Source: CAZBUB01 sp046546355
GTDB lineage: Bacteria > Desulfobacterota > Desulfovibrionia > Desulfovibrionales > Desulfothermaceae
Length of the DNA stretch: 6,402 bases
Direction: 5' to 3'
Assembly (NCBI GenBank): GCA_046546355.1
Contig: JBKGXZ010000096.1
Location: 1-6,402, forward strand
The position numbers and the translations under genes are program-made. The notes below the pieces were generated by a model. The model made no database searches and was not told where the DNA came from. It worked only from the letters and a program-made list of their open reading frames with translations. Positions 1 to 6,038 of the stretch are shown here, in pieces. Numbering within the stretch: the first letter of the stretch is position 1; each line of letters opens with the position of its first letter.

Positions 1-914
1 TCATCATAGTCCCGGGTTCGGTCCACATAGCTGGCCTCCAGCTCCACCCTGGGCAACAGTCTGCCCAGAGCTATGTCCTTTTCTTTGGCAGCAATTTTGA
101 TATTGTTCTCCACAAATTCCAGCTCTGTCCTTTGCTTTTTGGCTTTCTGCAAGCAGTTTTCCAGCTGGAATTCCTGCTCAAGATCAATATCTTCCAAATT
201 GCCTTGATACTCTATGCCACGCTGGGCCTCGTAGTCCAGGAGCCGGTTCAGCTTGGTCTTGTGGATGGTCTCCTCGTTTTTTACCTGGCTTAGCTCTTGC
301 CTGGCATCCTCCAAATCCACCTCTGCCTGCAGGACCTCCACAAACGGGGCCATTTGCCGCTCATAAAAGGCCTGGGCCGCATCCCTACTGACCTTTAGGC
401 GTTCTATGGTGTCCTCCAGGCTGCGTCTGTCTTCCCTCATCTTCAGTAACTGCAGGAATTGTTCTTGAATTTCCTGGATCAATTCCCTCTCCGCAGCCTC
501 CTTTTCTACCCGGCTGGATTCCTCCTCGATCTTGGCGATCTGGTAGGAGTTGAGATTGGTCTTGCCTGCGAACAGGGTCTGCACCACGCTTAGGGTCCAG
601 GTGTCCTGGGTCTGGTTCATGTAGTCCTCGTCAGAGGGGCCTATTGCACGGATGCTTTCCAAGTAGTTCCTTCTGTAGCTTGCGGTAGCCCGGGGCAGGA
701 ACTTGCCCCTGGCGGACCTGACTTCTGCCTGGCTGCCCTTGATCCCGAACTCCGCACCCTGGATGCGGGGACTCCGCTCTAGCCCGGTCTCCACTGTCTG
801 CTCCAGGTTCAAGGGAATGCTTTTTTTTTGGACCTGCTCAGCTTTTTCTGCCAGGAGCTGGCTCGGAACAACAAAGAAAAGGCCCGCCAGAAGAATGCAG
901 ATGTTTTTGTGCAT
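1..914 (-). CDS. TolC-family outer-membrane channel protein of a type I secretion system (3' end beyond window)
   Basis: The first 304 codons are present and the reading frame is open to the left edge; TolC-family proteins are usually about 430-490 aa, so roughly a third is missing. The ATG at 914-912 is preceded by AAGAAGG (928-922) at 7 nt. Residues 1-22 form a Sec signal peptide (MHKN, hydrophobic core, cleavage expected after LLA22). The mature part shows the first outer-membrane efflux repeat: a helix with SPRIQGAE (48-55) and SARGKFLPRATASY (67-80), a beta-strand segment with WTLSVVQTLFAGKTN (106-120), then long amphipathic helices including FVEVLQAEVDLEDARQEL (191-208). The second repeat begins at about 250 and repeats the pattern (GRLLPRVELEASY, 284-296). 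In this family the protein forms a trimeric beta-barrel plus periplasmic alpha-tunnel that docks on the adaptor. It lies 67 nt after the adaptor gene, in PrtD-PrtE-PrtF order. An A9 run in codons 29-32 is notable. Confidence 0.93.
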   Translation of the reverse strand, partial: MHKNICILLAGLFFVVPSQLLAEKAEQVQKKSIPLNLEQTVETGLERSPRIQGAEFGIKGSQAEVRSARGKFLPRATASYRRNYLESIRAIGPSDEDYMNQTQDTWTLSVVQTLFAGKTNLNSYQIAKIEEESSRVEKEAAERELIQEIQEQFLQLLKMREDRRSLEDTIERLKVSRDAAQAFYERQMAPFVEVLQAEVDLEDARQELSQVKNEETIHKTKLNRLLDYEAQRGIEYQGNLEDIDLEQEFQLENCLQKAKKQRTELEFVENNIKIAAKEKDIALGRLLPRVELEASYVDRTRDYD

Positions 915-921
915 GGTATTA

Positions 922-928
922 CCTTCTT
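922..928 (-). promoter_or_regulatory. Ribosome binding site of the TolC-like gene
   Basis: AAGAAGG on the minus strand, 7 nt before the ATG at 914-912. It fixes the start, because the frame is open upstream through the gap but has no other ATG or GTG, and because a complete signal peptide follows directly. Confidence 0.75.
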
Positions 929-981
929 GGTGTTTGGCTTGTTTGTGTAAGATACTGGTCCAAAGCCTTATTAACAGAAGC

Positions 982-2352
982 CTATTCCCGAAAGGCCCGG
1001 TCCATACTGTCCAGGATAGGGGAGAGTATATAGCGGAGCACTGTCTTGCCCTCTGTCTGGATGTAGACTTCAGCAGGCATCCCCGGGGTCAGCTTCTCTG
1101 GATCTTCGATAGCTTCCTTGAGGGATTCCGGGTCCAGATCCACATAGGCCAGGTAGTGGGGGGACTCGTTTTTTTGCTCCGGTTCTATTCGGTCTGCAGA
1201 GATGTATGTTACTTCCCCCTTTACCTTCTTGGTGTACCTTCTGGAGAAGGCCTGCAGCCTGACGTTGGAGTCCTGTCCCTGGCGTACATCATCGATCTGA
1301 TCAGGAGGCACCTTTGCGGAAATGATCAGCTCGCTCTCCCTGGGCACAATCTCCATCAGAGGTTTACCGCCCTGGATCACACCGCCCTCGGTGCGCACTT
1401 CCAGGTTGACCACAGTGCCTGTGGCCGGGGCCTTGATGTCCAGCCTTTGGGCAGCATCTTCTGCAGGCCTCAGCTGCTCCCGCAGGTCCACAATGGATTG
1501 ACGTACCTCTCCCAGCTGCGAGGCGGCTTCCTCTGCATATCTCTTCTGCGTGTCCTCAATTTCCAGCTCCAGCTCCTGGATCCTTTGCCTGGAGTGCTCG
1601 ATCTCTGCTTTGAGCTCTTCCAGTCTGGCCCGGTTGGAGTTAAGGCTGCGCCGCAGCTCCAGAAGCTGGGTCACTTCCAGGAAGCCTTCTTCCAGCAGGG
1701 GCTCCTTGGATTCGATTTCCTTCTGCAGGGATTCGATAGTGTCCTGGATAGACTCCAGCTGCCTCTCGCGGCCCTCTATCATTGCTCTTTGGGTCAGGAT
1801 CTGGGCCTGCAGAAGCTCGACCTTGCTCTCTTTGGCAGCCGTCCTGGACTCGAAGATCATCTTTTCGCTGGCCATGCTTTCCGCAGCATCAGCCAGTTGA
1901 GCGCGCTTTTGCAGCTGTGGCGGCCAGATAATGGAGCTGGCATTGTTGATTTCTGCCTTGAGCCTGGCCTGCCTGGCCAAGAGGCTATCCATTCTGGCCC
2001 GGTACATATCCCTTTGGGCCCGGATCTCCTCCCCGTCCAGACGGATCAGGACCTGATCCTCTTGCACCAGGTCCCCCTCTCGGACCATGATTTCCTGCAC
2101 AATGCCTCCATCCCTGTGTTGCACCTGTTGGCGATATTTCTCCACGATCACGTCGCCTGGGGCAATCACAGCTCCTTCCAGAGTAGTTGTTGCAGCCCAG
2201 TAGCCCAGACCGCCAAAGAACAGGCCTATGAAGATCAGGCCCACGATAATCACCCTTTTGGGCGAGCTGGGCAGCTTGCTCCTGGATTCTGCTGGCTGTC
2301 CGCCTTCTATGGCTTTTTTGTCCTGATCGCTCTGCAAGGAATTCTCGTTCAT
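982..2352 (-). CDS. HlyD/PrtE-family type I secretion periplasmic adaptor (membrane fusion protein)
   Basis: This 456-aa protein is the inner-membrane-anchored adaptor joining the ABC exporter to the outer-membrane channel. It has a short charged cytoplasmic N-terminus (1-32), one membrane helix (about 33-53), and a split lipoyl/biotinyl-like domain: first half about 77-108 (QHRDGGIVQEIMVREGDLV), second half about 304-336 (DIKAPATGTVVNLEV). Between the halves is a long heptad-rich coiled coil (about 110-300). A beta-barrel/C-terminal region follows, with TPGMPAEVYIQTEGKTVLRY (422-441) and SPILDSMDRAFRE (444-456), the end typical of PrtE-like members, so the protein is full length. The start is the only reasonable one: the frame upstream has no start codon before a TAG at 2385-2383. 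A modest CCAGGA sequence lies about 7 nt before the ATG. The gene follows the second ABC gene by 117 nt and is probably cotranscribed with it. It ends in TAG. Confidence 0.96.
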   Translation of the reverse strand: MNENSLQSDQDKKAIEGGQPAESRSKLPSSPKRVIIVGLIFIGLFFGGLGYWAATTTLEGAVIAPGDVIVEKYRQQVQHRDGGIVQEIMVREGDLVQEDQVLIRLDGEEIRAQRDMYRARMDSLLARQARLKAEINNASSIIWPPQLQKRAQLADAAESMASEKMIFESRTAAKESKVELLQAQILTQRAMIEGRERQLESIQDTIESLQKEIESKEPLLEEGFLEVTQLLELRRSLNSNRARLEELKAEIEHSRQRIQELELEIEDTQKRYAEEAASQLGEVRQSIVDLREQLRPAEDAAQRLDIKAPATGTVVNLEVRTEGGVIQGGKPLMEIVPRESELIISAKVPPDQIDDVRQGQDSNVRLQAFSRRYTKKVKGEVTYISADRIEPEQKNESPHYLAYVDLDPESLKEAIEDPEKLTPGMPAEVYIQTEGKTVLRYILSPILDSMDRAFRE

Positions 2353-2412
2353 ATTCTTGTCCTGGATTTTTTGCTTACTGATCTATCGCTCCACCGGCTC
2401 CAGACATTTGCC

Positions 2413-2447
2413 TTCAACCCTCTGATTTCCGACTTCAGATCTCGGAC
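2413..2447 (-). repeat. Degenerate heptamer tandem repeat in the ABC-adaptor gap
   Basis: Read on the minus strand, the gap contains consecutive 7-mers GTCCGAG (2447-2441), ATCTGAA (2440-2434), GTCGGAA (2433-2427) and ATCAGAG (2426-2420), then a weaker GGTTGAA (2419-2413). The shared pattern is about RTCNGAR. Short stems such as TCCGA/TCGGA and TCTGA/TCAGA are possible. The rest of the 117-nt gap (2353-2469) shows no gene and no clear terminator. The repeat differs in unit length and sequence from the octamers in the two upstream gaps. Its function is unknown. With only four or five imperfect units, chance plus drift cannot be fully excluded. Confidence 0.5.
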
Positions 2448-2469
2448 ATCGCACTTCCACCTTTCGAGC

Positions 2470-4128
2470 TTACTCACTGAGTCTCTTAGTCTCTTTCTCA
2501 TTATTTAGCGTCTGTTCCCTTATTTCTTTGAGCTTGCCTTGCTCCATAGTCAGCACCCTGTCTGCCTGCTTGAAAAGCTCCTGGTTGTGGGAGATGACCA
2601 CCAGGAATCTGCCTTTGGTCCTGAACTCAGAAATGACCTGTTTCAAAGCCTCCCGGCCTGCCTGGTCTAAATGGGAATCAGGCTCGTCCAAGAGCAGCAG
2701 CCAGGGGTCTCCATACAAGGCCCTGGCCAGGGCTACGCGCTGTTTTTGCCCGCCCGAGAGACTGATACCGCCTGCACCAATATTTGTATCGTAGCCCTGG
2801 GGCAGGCCCAGAATCATATCGTGCGCCCCAGCCTGGGTAGCTGCCTGCACCACCTGCGGGGAGTTTACAGGCCCCAGCCTGGCTATGTTCTCCGCAATTG
2901 TGCCGGAGAAAAGCTCTATCTCCTGGGGCAGGTAGCCCAGCCTTTGCCCCAACTGGGCCTGATCCACCTGATCCAGGGGGGTGTCTCCCAGGTAGATCCG
3001 GCCCTGGTCAGGTTTCCAGAGGCCCAGGAGAATCCTGGCCAGGGTGGACTTGCCAGCGCCGCTGGGTCCGGTTACAGCTAGCATTTGGCCAGGATGCAGG
3101 GTGAAGGAGACATCCTGCAGCACAGGGGAGCCCTGCATGCTGAGGCTAAGCTCCCGGGCCTGGTAGGTGTCTGGTTCTTCCGGAGCCTCCAGGGCTGCTT
3201 GCTGTTCTGGGCTCTCAGCAAGCAGCTCATTGAGCCTGAAATAGGCAATCCTGGCGTCCACCAGGCTGCGCCAGGCATTGCCCAGCATCATGATAGGCTG
3301 CATACCCCGGCTCATGAACATGGAGGCAGCAACCATGGTGCCCAGGGTGATCTCGTAGATAATTATCAGATAAGCCCCAGTAGCCATGACCGAGACCACA
3401 GTACCCATCATGAACAGCTTGGCCATGCTCTGGAAGAAACCGTTCCTGGCTGCCAAAGTGTCTTCGTAAAAAACATCCTGGCTGTTGAGGCCCTTCCATT
3501 GCCTGCTCATGGCCGGGAGCATGCCCATGGCGTAGACAGTCTGGGAGTTGCGCATGGAGGAGTTCAAGAACTGGTCCGTGGCCAGGGAGGACTGGGAATG
3601 CTTGGCCTGCATGCGGGAAGTGGAAATCTCCTGGGCCACCACCAGCAAAAAAAGCATAATGGCCCCTGCGCAGGCCAGAGTGCCCAATAAAGGGTGGAAC
3701 AAAAAGATGATCGCCAAATAGGCTGGGACCCAGGGGGAGTCGAAGATAGCAAAGATACCTGTACCGCAGAGGAAGTTGCGGATGCTGTTTAAATCCTTCA
3801 GGCCCTGGGTGTGCTTGGCCGAGCCTGCAGCAGCCGATTTGTCCAGCATGCTGGAAAAGACCCTGCTGGCCACAACCTGGTCAAACTGGACTCCCATGCG
3901 CACCAAGAGCTTGGAGCGCAGCACCTCCAGGAATCCGGAGACTATATAGAGCCCGATCACGGCAGCTGTCAGGAAGAACAGGGTCTCTCCGCCCCCGCTG
4001 CCCCTGAGGACATTGTCGAACAAAAGCCGCAGATAAAGGATATAGGCCAGGGCCAGCACGTTAATGAACATGCTGAAGAAAAAGGCGCAGCCTATGTGCG
4101 GCAGAAATCTTATTAAATATTTACGCAT
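2470..4128 (-). CDS. PrtD-family type I secretion ABC exporter (permease-ATPase), consensus partner
   Basis: A 552-aa half-transporter with a fused membrane domain and nucleotide-binding domain; no N-terminal C39 peptidase-like domain is present, as in PrtD. Hydrophobic segments lie at about 9-38, 48-75, 128-148, 150-168, 236-260 and 262-280. FDSPWVPAYLAIIFLFHP (129-146) is the PrtD-family hallmark. The ATPase part is complete: Walker A GPSGAGKS (354-361), Q-loop at Q402 (YLPQEIELFSGTI), signature LSGGQ (457-461), Walker B LLLLDE (477-482) with catalytic E482, D-loop SHLD (485-488) and H-loop H514 (VISHNQ). The start is set by GGAGAG 5 nt upstream and by an in-frame TAG directly before the ATG. 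The expected role is ATP-driven export of a protein with a C-terminal signal. Because a second, divergent ABC gene lies just upstream, the functional form is probably a heterodimer, although a homodimer as in classical PrtD is possible. It ends in TAA. Confidence 0.96.
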   Translation of the reverse strand: MRKYLIRFLPHIGCAFFFSMFINVLALAYILYLRLLFDNVLRGSGGGETLFFLTAAVIGLYIVSGFLEVLRSKLLVRMGVQFDQVVASRVFSSMLDKSAAAGSAKHTQGLKDLNSIRNFLCGTGIFAIFDSPWVPAYLAIIFLFHPLLGTLACAGAIMLFLLVVAQEISTSRMQAKHSQSSLATDQFLNSSMRNSQTVYAMGMLPAMSRQWKGLNSQDVFYEDTLAARNGFFQSMAKLFMMGTVVSVMATGAYLIIIYEITLGTMVAASMFMSRGMQPIMMLGNAWRSLVDARIAYFRLNELLAESPEQQAALEAPEEPDTYQARELSLSMQGSPVLQDVSFTLHPGQMLAVTGPSGAGKSTLARILLGLWKPDQGRIYLGDTPLDQVDQAQLGQRLGYLPQEIELFSGTIAENIARLGPVNSPQVVQAATQAGAHDMILGLPQGYDTNIGAGGISLSGGQKQRVALARALYGDPWLLLLDEPDSHLDQAGREALKQVISEFRTKGRFLVVISHNQELFKQADRVLTMEQGKLKEIREQTLNNEKETKRLSE

Positions 4129-4133
4129 CTATG

Positions 4134-4139
4134 CTCTCC
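4134..4139 (-). promoter_or_regulatory. Ribosome binding site of the consensus ABC gene
   Basis: GGAGAG on the minus strand, 5 nt before the ATG at 4128-4126. It lies just beyond the octamer array, so translation of this gene starts immediately downstream of the potential hairpin. Confidence 0.7.
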
Positions 4140-4147
4140 GTGATTGC

Positions 4148-4262
4148 GTATGAAGGTATGCATGTATGGGTGTATGGGTGTGTGGGAGTATGAGAGGGAA
4201 TGGGAAACGTAAACTCCGAAACGCCCATACTTCCACACTCCCCTACGCCCATACTCCCCTAC
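4148..4262. repeat. Inverted array of tandem octamers (about GTATGGGN) between the two ABC genes
   Basis: Six head-to-tail 8-mers on the plus strand: GTATGAAG (4148), GTATGCAT (4156), GTATGGGT (4164), GTATGGGT (4172), GTGTGGGA (4180), GTATGAGA (4188-4195). Six more on the minus strand, read leftward: GTAGGGGA (4262-4255), GTATGGGC (4254-4247), GTAGGGGA (4246-4239), GTGTGGAA (4238-4231), GTATGGGC (4230-4223), GTTTCGGA (4222-4215). Plus units 3-6 (4164-4195) align with minus units 2-5 (4254-4223) at 26 of 32 positions, so transcript from this gap could fold into an imperfect 32-bp hairpin with a 27-nt loop. The array begins 4 nt after the tandem stop codons of the upstream gene and ends 20 nt before the next start. 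There is no T-run after it, so it does not look like a classical terminator. Role unknown: mRNA processing, stability or translational ratio control are possibilities. Confidence 0.85.
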
Positions 4263-4266
4263 GTCA

Positions 4267-5919
4267 CTACTTCTTCCCTGCTGGCAGCAGCTTTTGCAGC
4301 ACTTGTTTGCTGGGCCCGTACATAGCCACCTGACCGTTTTTGAGCATTAAAAGCTGCTGGGTAAACTGCAAAAGCTGCGGTCTGTGCGTGACCAAAACCA
4401 GGGTCATCTTTTCCTGTTTGGCCTGCTTCATTATTTGCAGCAGGGCCTTGAGGCCTTCTTGGTCCAGGTTGGAGTCAGGCTCATCCAGAATAAGTATCCT
4501 GGGTTCCCCGAACAGGGCCCTGGCCAAGCCAATGCGTTGCCGCAGGCCTCCTGGAAGATTCAAACCCCTTTCCTCCAGCTCGGTGTCGTAGCCTTGGGGT
4601 AGCTGGCTGATTACCTCGTCCACTCCAGCCTTGCGAGCTGCATTCTGTATAGCCTCCAGATTGGTCTCCTGGAATCTGGCAATATTTTGTCCAATTGTCC
4701 CAGCGAACAGCTCCACATCCTGGGGCAGGTATCCCAGGTAGCGGCCCAACTGTTCCTGGTCCCACTGGTGCATGTCAGCGCCGTCCAGGCGCAGGATCCC
4801 GTTTTGGGGCTTCAAGGTTCCGGTAAGTATCCTGGCCAGGGTGGTCTTGCCAGCTCCACTGGGGCCGATCAGGCCCAGGGTTTGGCCTGGCTGCAGATCA
4901 AAGGAAATACCCTTGATAATGGGCTTGCCCCCTTGGCCAAAGACCAGGGACTCAGCCTTGAGCCTGCCCTGGGGCGGTGGCAGCTCCAGATGTTCCTCTT
5001 TTTCCTTTTCTTTGAGGCCAGCCAGGAACTCCCTGAGGCGCAGGAATGCATCCCTGGCGTTCTGGTACTCCTCCCAGCCGTTGACCACCATCTGCATGGG
5101 CATGATCACCCTGCCTGCGATGATCACTGCTATAATCACAAACCCGCTGTCCATGCCGCCGCTTAGGATCATGCCAAAGCCCACCCCCATGAGCAGGACC
5201 TGCATGATCCAGCCCATGGACTTGGTGATTGCTGAATGCACCCCTGCCTTTTCGCTGGCCTCGGTTTGATCCTGGACCATTTCATCCTGCATGGCCCGCC
5301 ATCTGTTTGTTAGCTGGGGCTGCATGCCCATGGCCCTGACGGCCTGGGCGTTGTGCACGCATTCCTGGGCAAAGGCGTTAGCTCGGGCAAAGCGCTGGTT
5401 GGAGCTGCGCAGAAGCTCCCGGGTGGACTTGCGGGTGGCCAGCTTAGTGCCCAGAATGATCAGAATACAAACTAAGGCCAGGATACCCATTAGCTTACTG
5501 ATGAAAAATACGAGTGCCAGCTGCAGCGGAGCGATCATGGCGTCCAGAAAGGCCGTAGAAGTAGGGGAGTTCAGAAAGCCCCTGACCTTGGAGAGATCGT
5601 TCATGGCTGAGGAAAACTCGCTCTTCTGCCCCAAGGCCCGGTCCCGGAACATACCCAACAGGATCTTTTCTCCCAGCTGCTGGTTCAGGTACACGGAAAA
5701 GCGGCGCAACAGGGCAAAGCGCAGCACATCGAAGATGGTCATGAAAACCAGGCCGGCCAGGGCTGCTGAGGCAATGGCCACAATGCTGGATATGCTCTCG
5801 CTGGGCACCACGAACCTGATGAGCATGATCATGTTGAAAGGCAAAGACAAGGTCAGCAGGACCACGAACACGCTTAAGCATATAGCCAGGATAAGTACTT
5901 TTCTCAGTTCTTTTTCCAT
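4267..5919 (-). CDS. PrtD-like type I secretion ABC exporter with degenerate signature motif (heterodimer partner)
   Basis: A 550-aa half-transporter, same architecture and size as the next gene downstream. Hydrophobic segments lie at about 7-36, 45-70, 124-158 (two helices) and 232-275 (two helices). Walker A GPSGAGKT (352-359), Q400 (YLPQDVELFAGTI), Walker B ILILDE (475-480) with catalytic E480, D-loop SNLD (483-486) and H512 (VTHRP) are all intact. The signature is LPGGL (455-459; codons 4557-4543) instead of LSGGQ, so the key Ser and Gln are both replaced, each by a single-base change. The PrtD hallmark DSPWVP...FHP in the membrane domain is also lost (FLDAMIAPLQ...FISK, 124-142). These losses suggest a specialised non-equivalent partner of the downstream ABC protein. 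The start is forced by an in-frame TAA two codons upstream; the ribosome binding site is weak (AAGAGA about 8 nt away). It ends with tandem stops TAG TGA. Confidence 0.95.
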   Translation of the reverse strand: MEKELRKVLILAICLSVFVVLLTLSLPFNMIMLIRFVVPSESISSIVAIASAALAGLVFMTIFDVLRFALLRRFSVYLNQQLGEKILLGMFRDRALGQKSEFSSAMNDLSKVRGFLNSPTSTAFLDAMIAPLQLALVFFISKLMGILALVCILIILGTKLATRKSTRELLRSSNQRFARANAFAQECVHNAQAVRAMGMQPQLTNRWRAMQDEMVQDQTEASEKAGVHSAITKSMGWIMQVLLMGVGFGMILSGGMDSGFVIIAVIIAGRVIMPMQMVVNGWEEYQNARDAFLRLREFLAGLKEKEKEEHLELPPPQGRLKAESLVFGQGGKPIIKGISFDLQPGQTLGLIGPSGAGKTTLARILTGTLKPQNGILRLDGADMHQWDQEQLGRYLGYLPQDVELFAGTIGQNIARFQETNLEAIQNAARKAGVDEVISQLPQGYDTELEERGLNLPGGLRQRIGLARALFGEPRILILDEPDSNLDQEGLKALLQIMKQAKQEKMTLVLVTHRPQLLQFTQQLLMLKNGQVAMYGPSKQVLQKLLPAGKK

Positions 5920-5965
5920 CTCTTATTCTCTTACATCTACTTTATATCCAAGCACCCACATGGAA

Positions 5966-6038
5966 GTATGGGTGTTTGGGAGTATCGGATTGACTTGTTG
6001 TGACATTCTTCTCCTCTTCCACACCCAAACTCCCCTAC
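5966..6038. repeat. Second, shorter inverted array of the GTATGGGN octamers
   Basis: Plus-strand units GTATGGGT (5966-5973), GTTTGGGA (5974-5981) and GTATCGGA (5982-5989), preceded by a decayed ACATGGAA (5958-5965). Minus-strand units GTAGGGGA (6038-6031) and GTTTGGGT (6030-6023), followed by a decayed GTGGAAGA. The arms 5966-5981 and 6038-6023 match at 13 of 16 positions, giving a possible imperfect hairpin with a loop of about 41 nt. The first minus-strand unit overlaps the TAG stop (6037-6035) of the upstream gene. This is the same family as the array at 4148-4262, so the two arrays bracket the degenerate ABC gene. The rest of the gap (5920-5957) is AT-rich and shows nothing further that can be supported. 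Confidence 0.75.

Noticed and set aside
703..2508. 601-codon open frame on the plus strand
   Set aside because: It runs antisense to the whole adaptor gene and part of the TolC-like gene, both of which have strong family motifs, signal or membrane segments and ribosome binding sites. Its own protein (rich in L, Q, H, G, F) shows no recognisable domain; it is a by-product of codon bias.
4148..4262. Rho-independent terminator between the ABC genes
   Set aside because: The stem is long and imperfect with a 27-nt loop and is not followed by a T-run on the minus strand; the genes on both sides are partners and likely cotranscribed.
4148..4262. CRISPR array
   Set aside because: Units are contiguous octamers without unique spacers, and they occur in inverted orientation; no cas genes are present.
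4267..5919. Degenerate ABC gene as a pseudogene
   Set aside because: The frame is intact over 550 codons and all other ATPase motifs, including the catalytic glutamate and H-loop histidine, are preserved, so it is more likely a specialised subunit.
5941..5946. TATAAA as a -10 box upstream of the degenerate ABC gene
   Set aside because: No convincing -35 element lies 16-18 nt upstream (TACTTC is a poor match), so the hexamer alone in an AT-rich spot is not adequate support.
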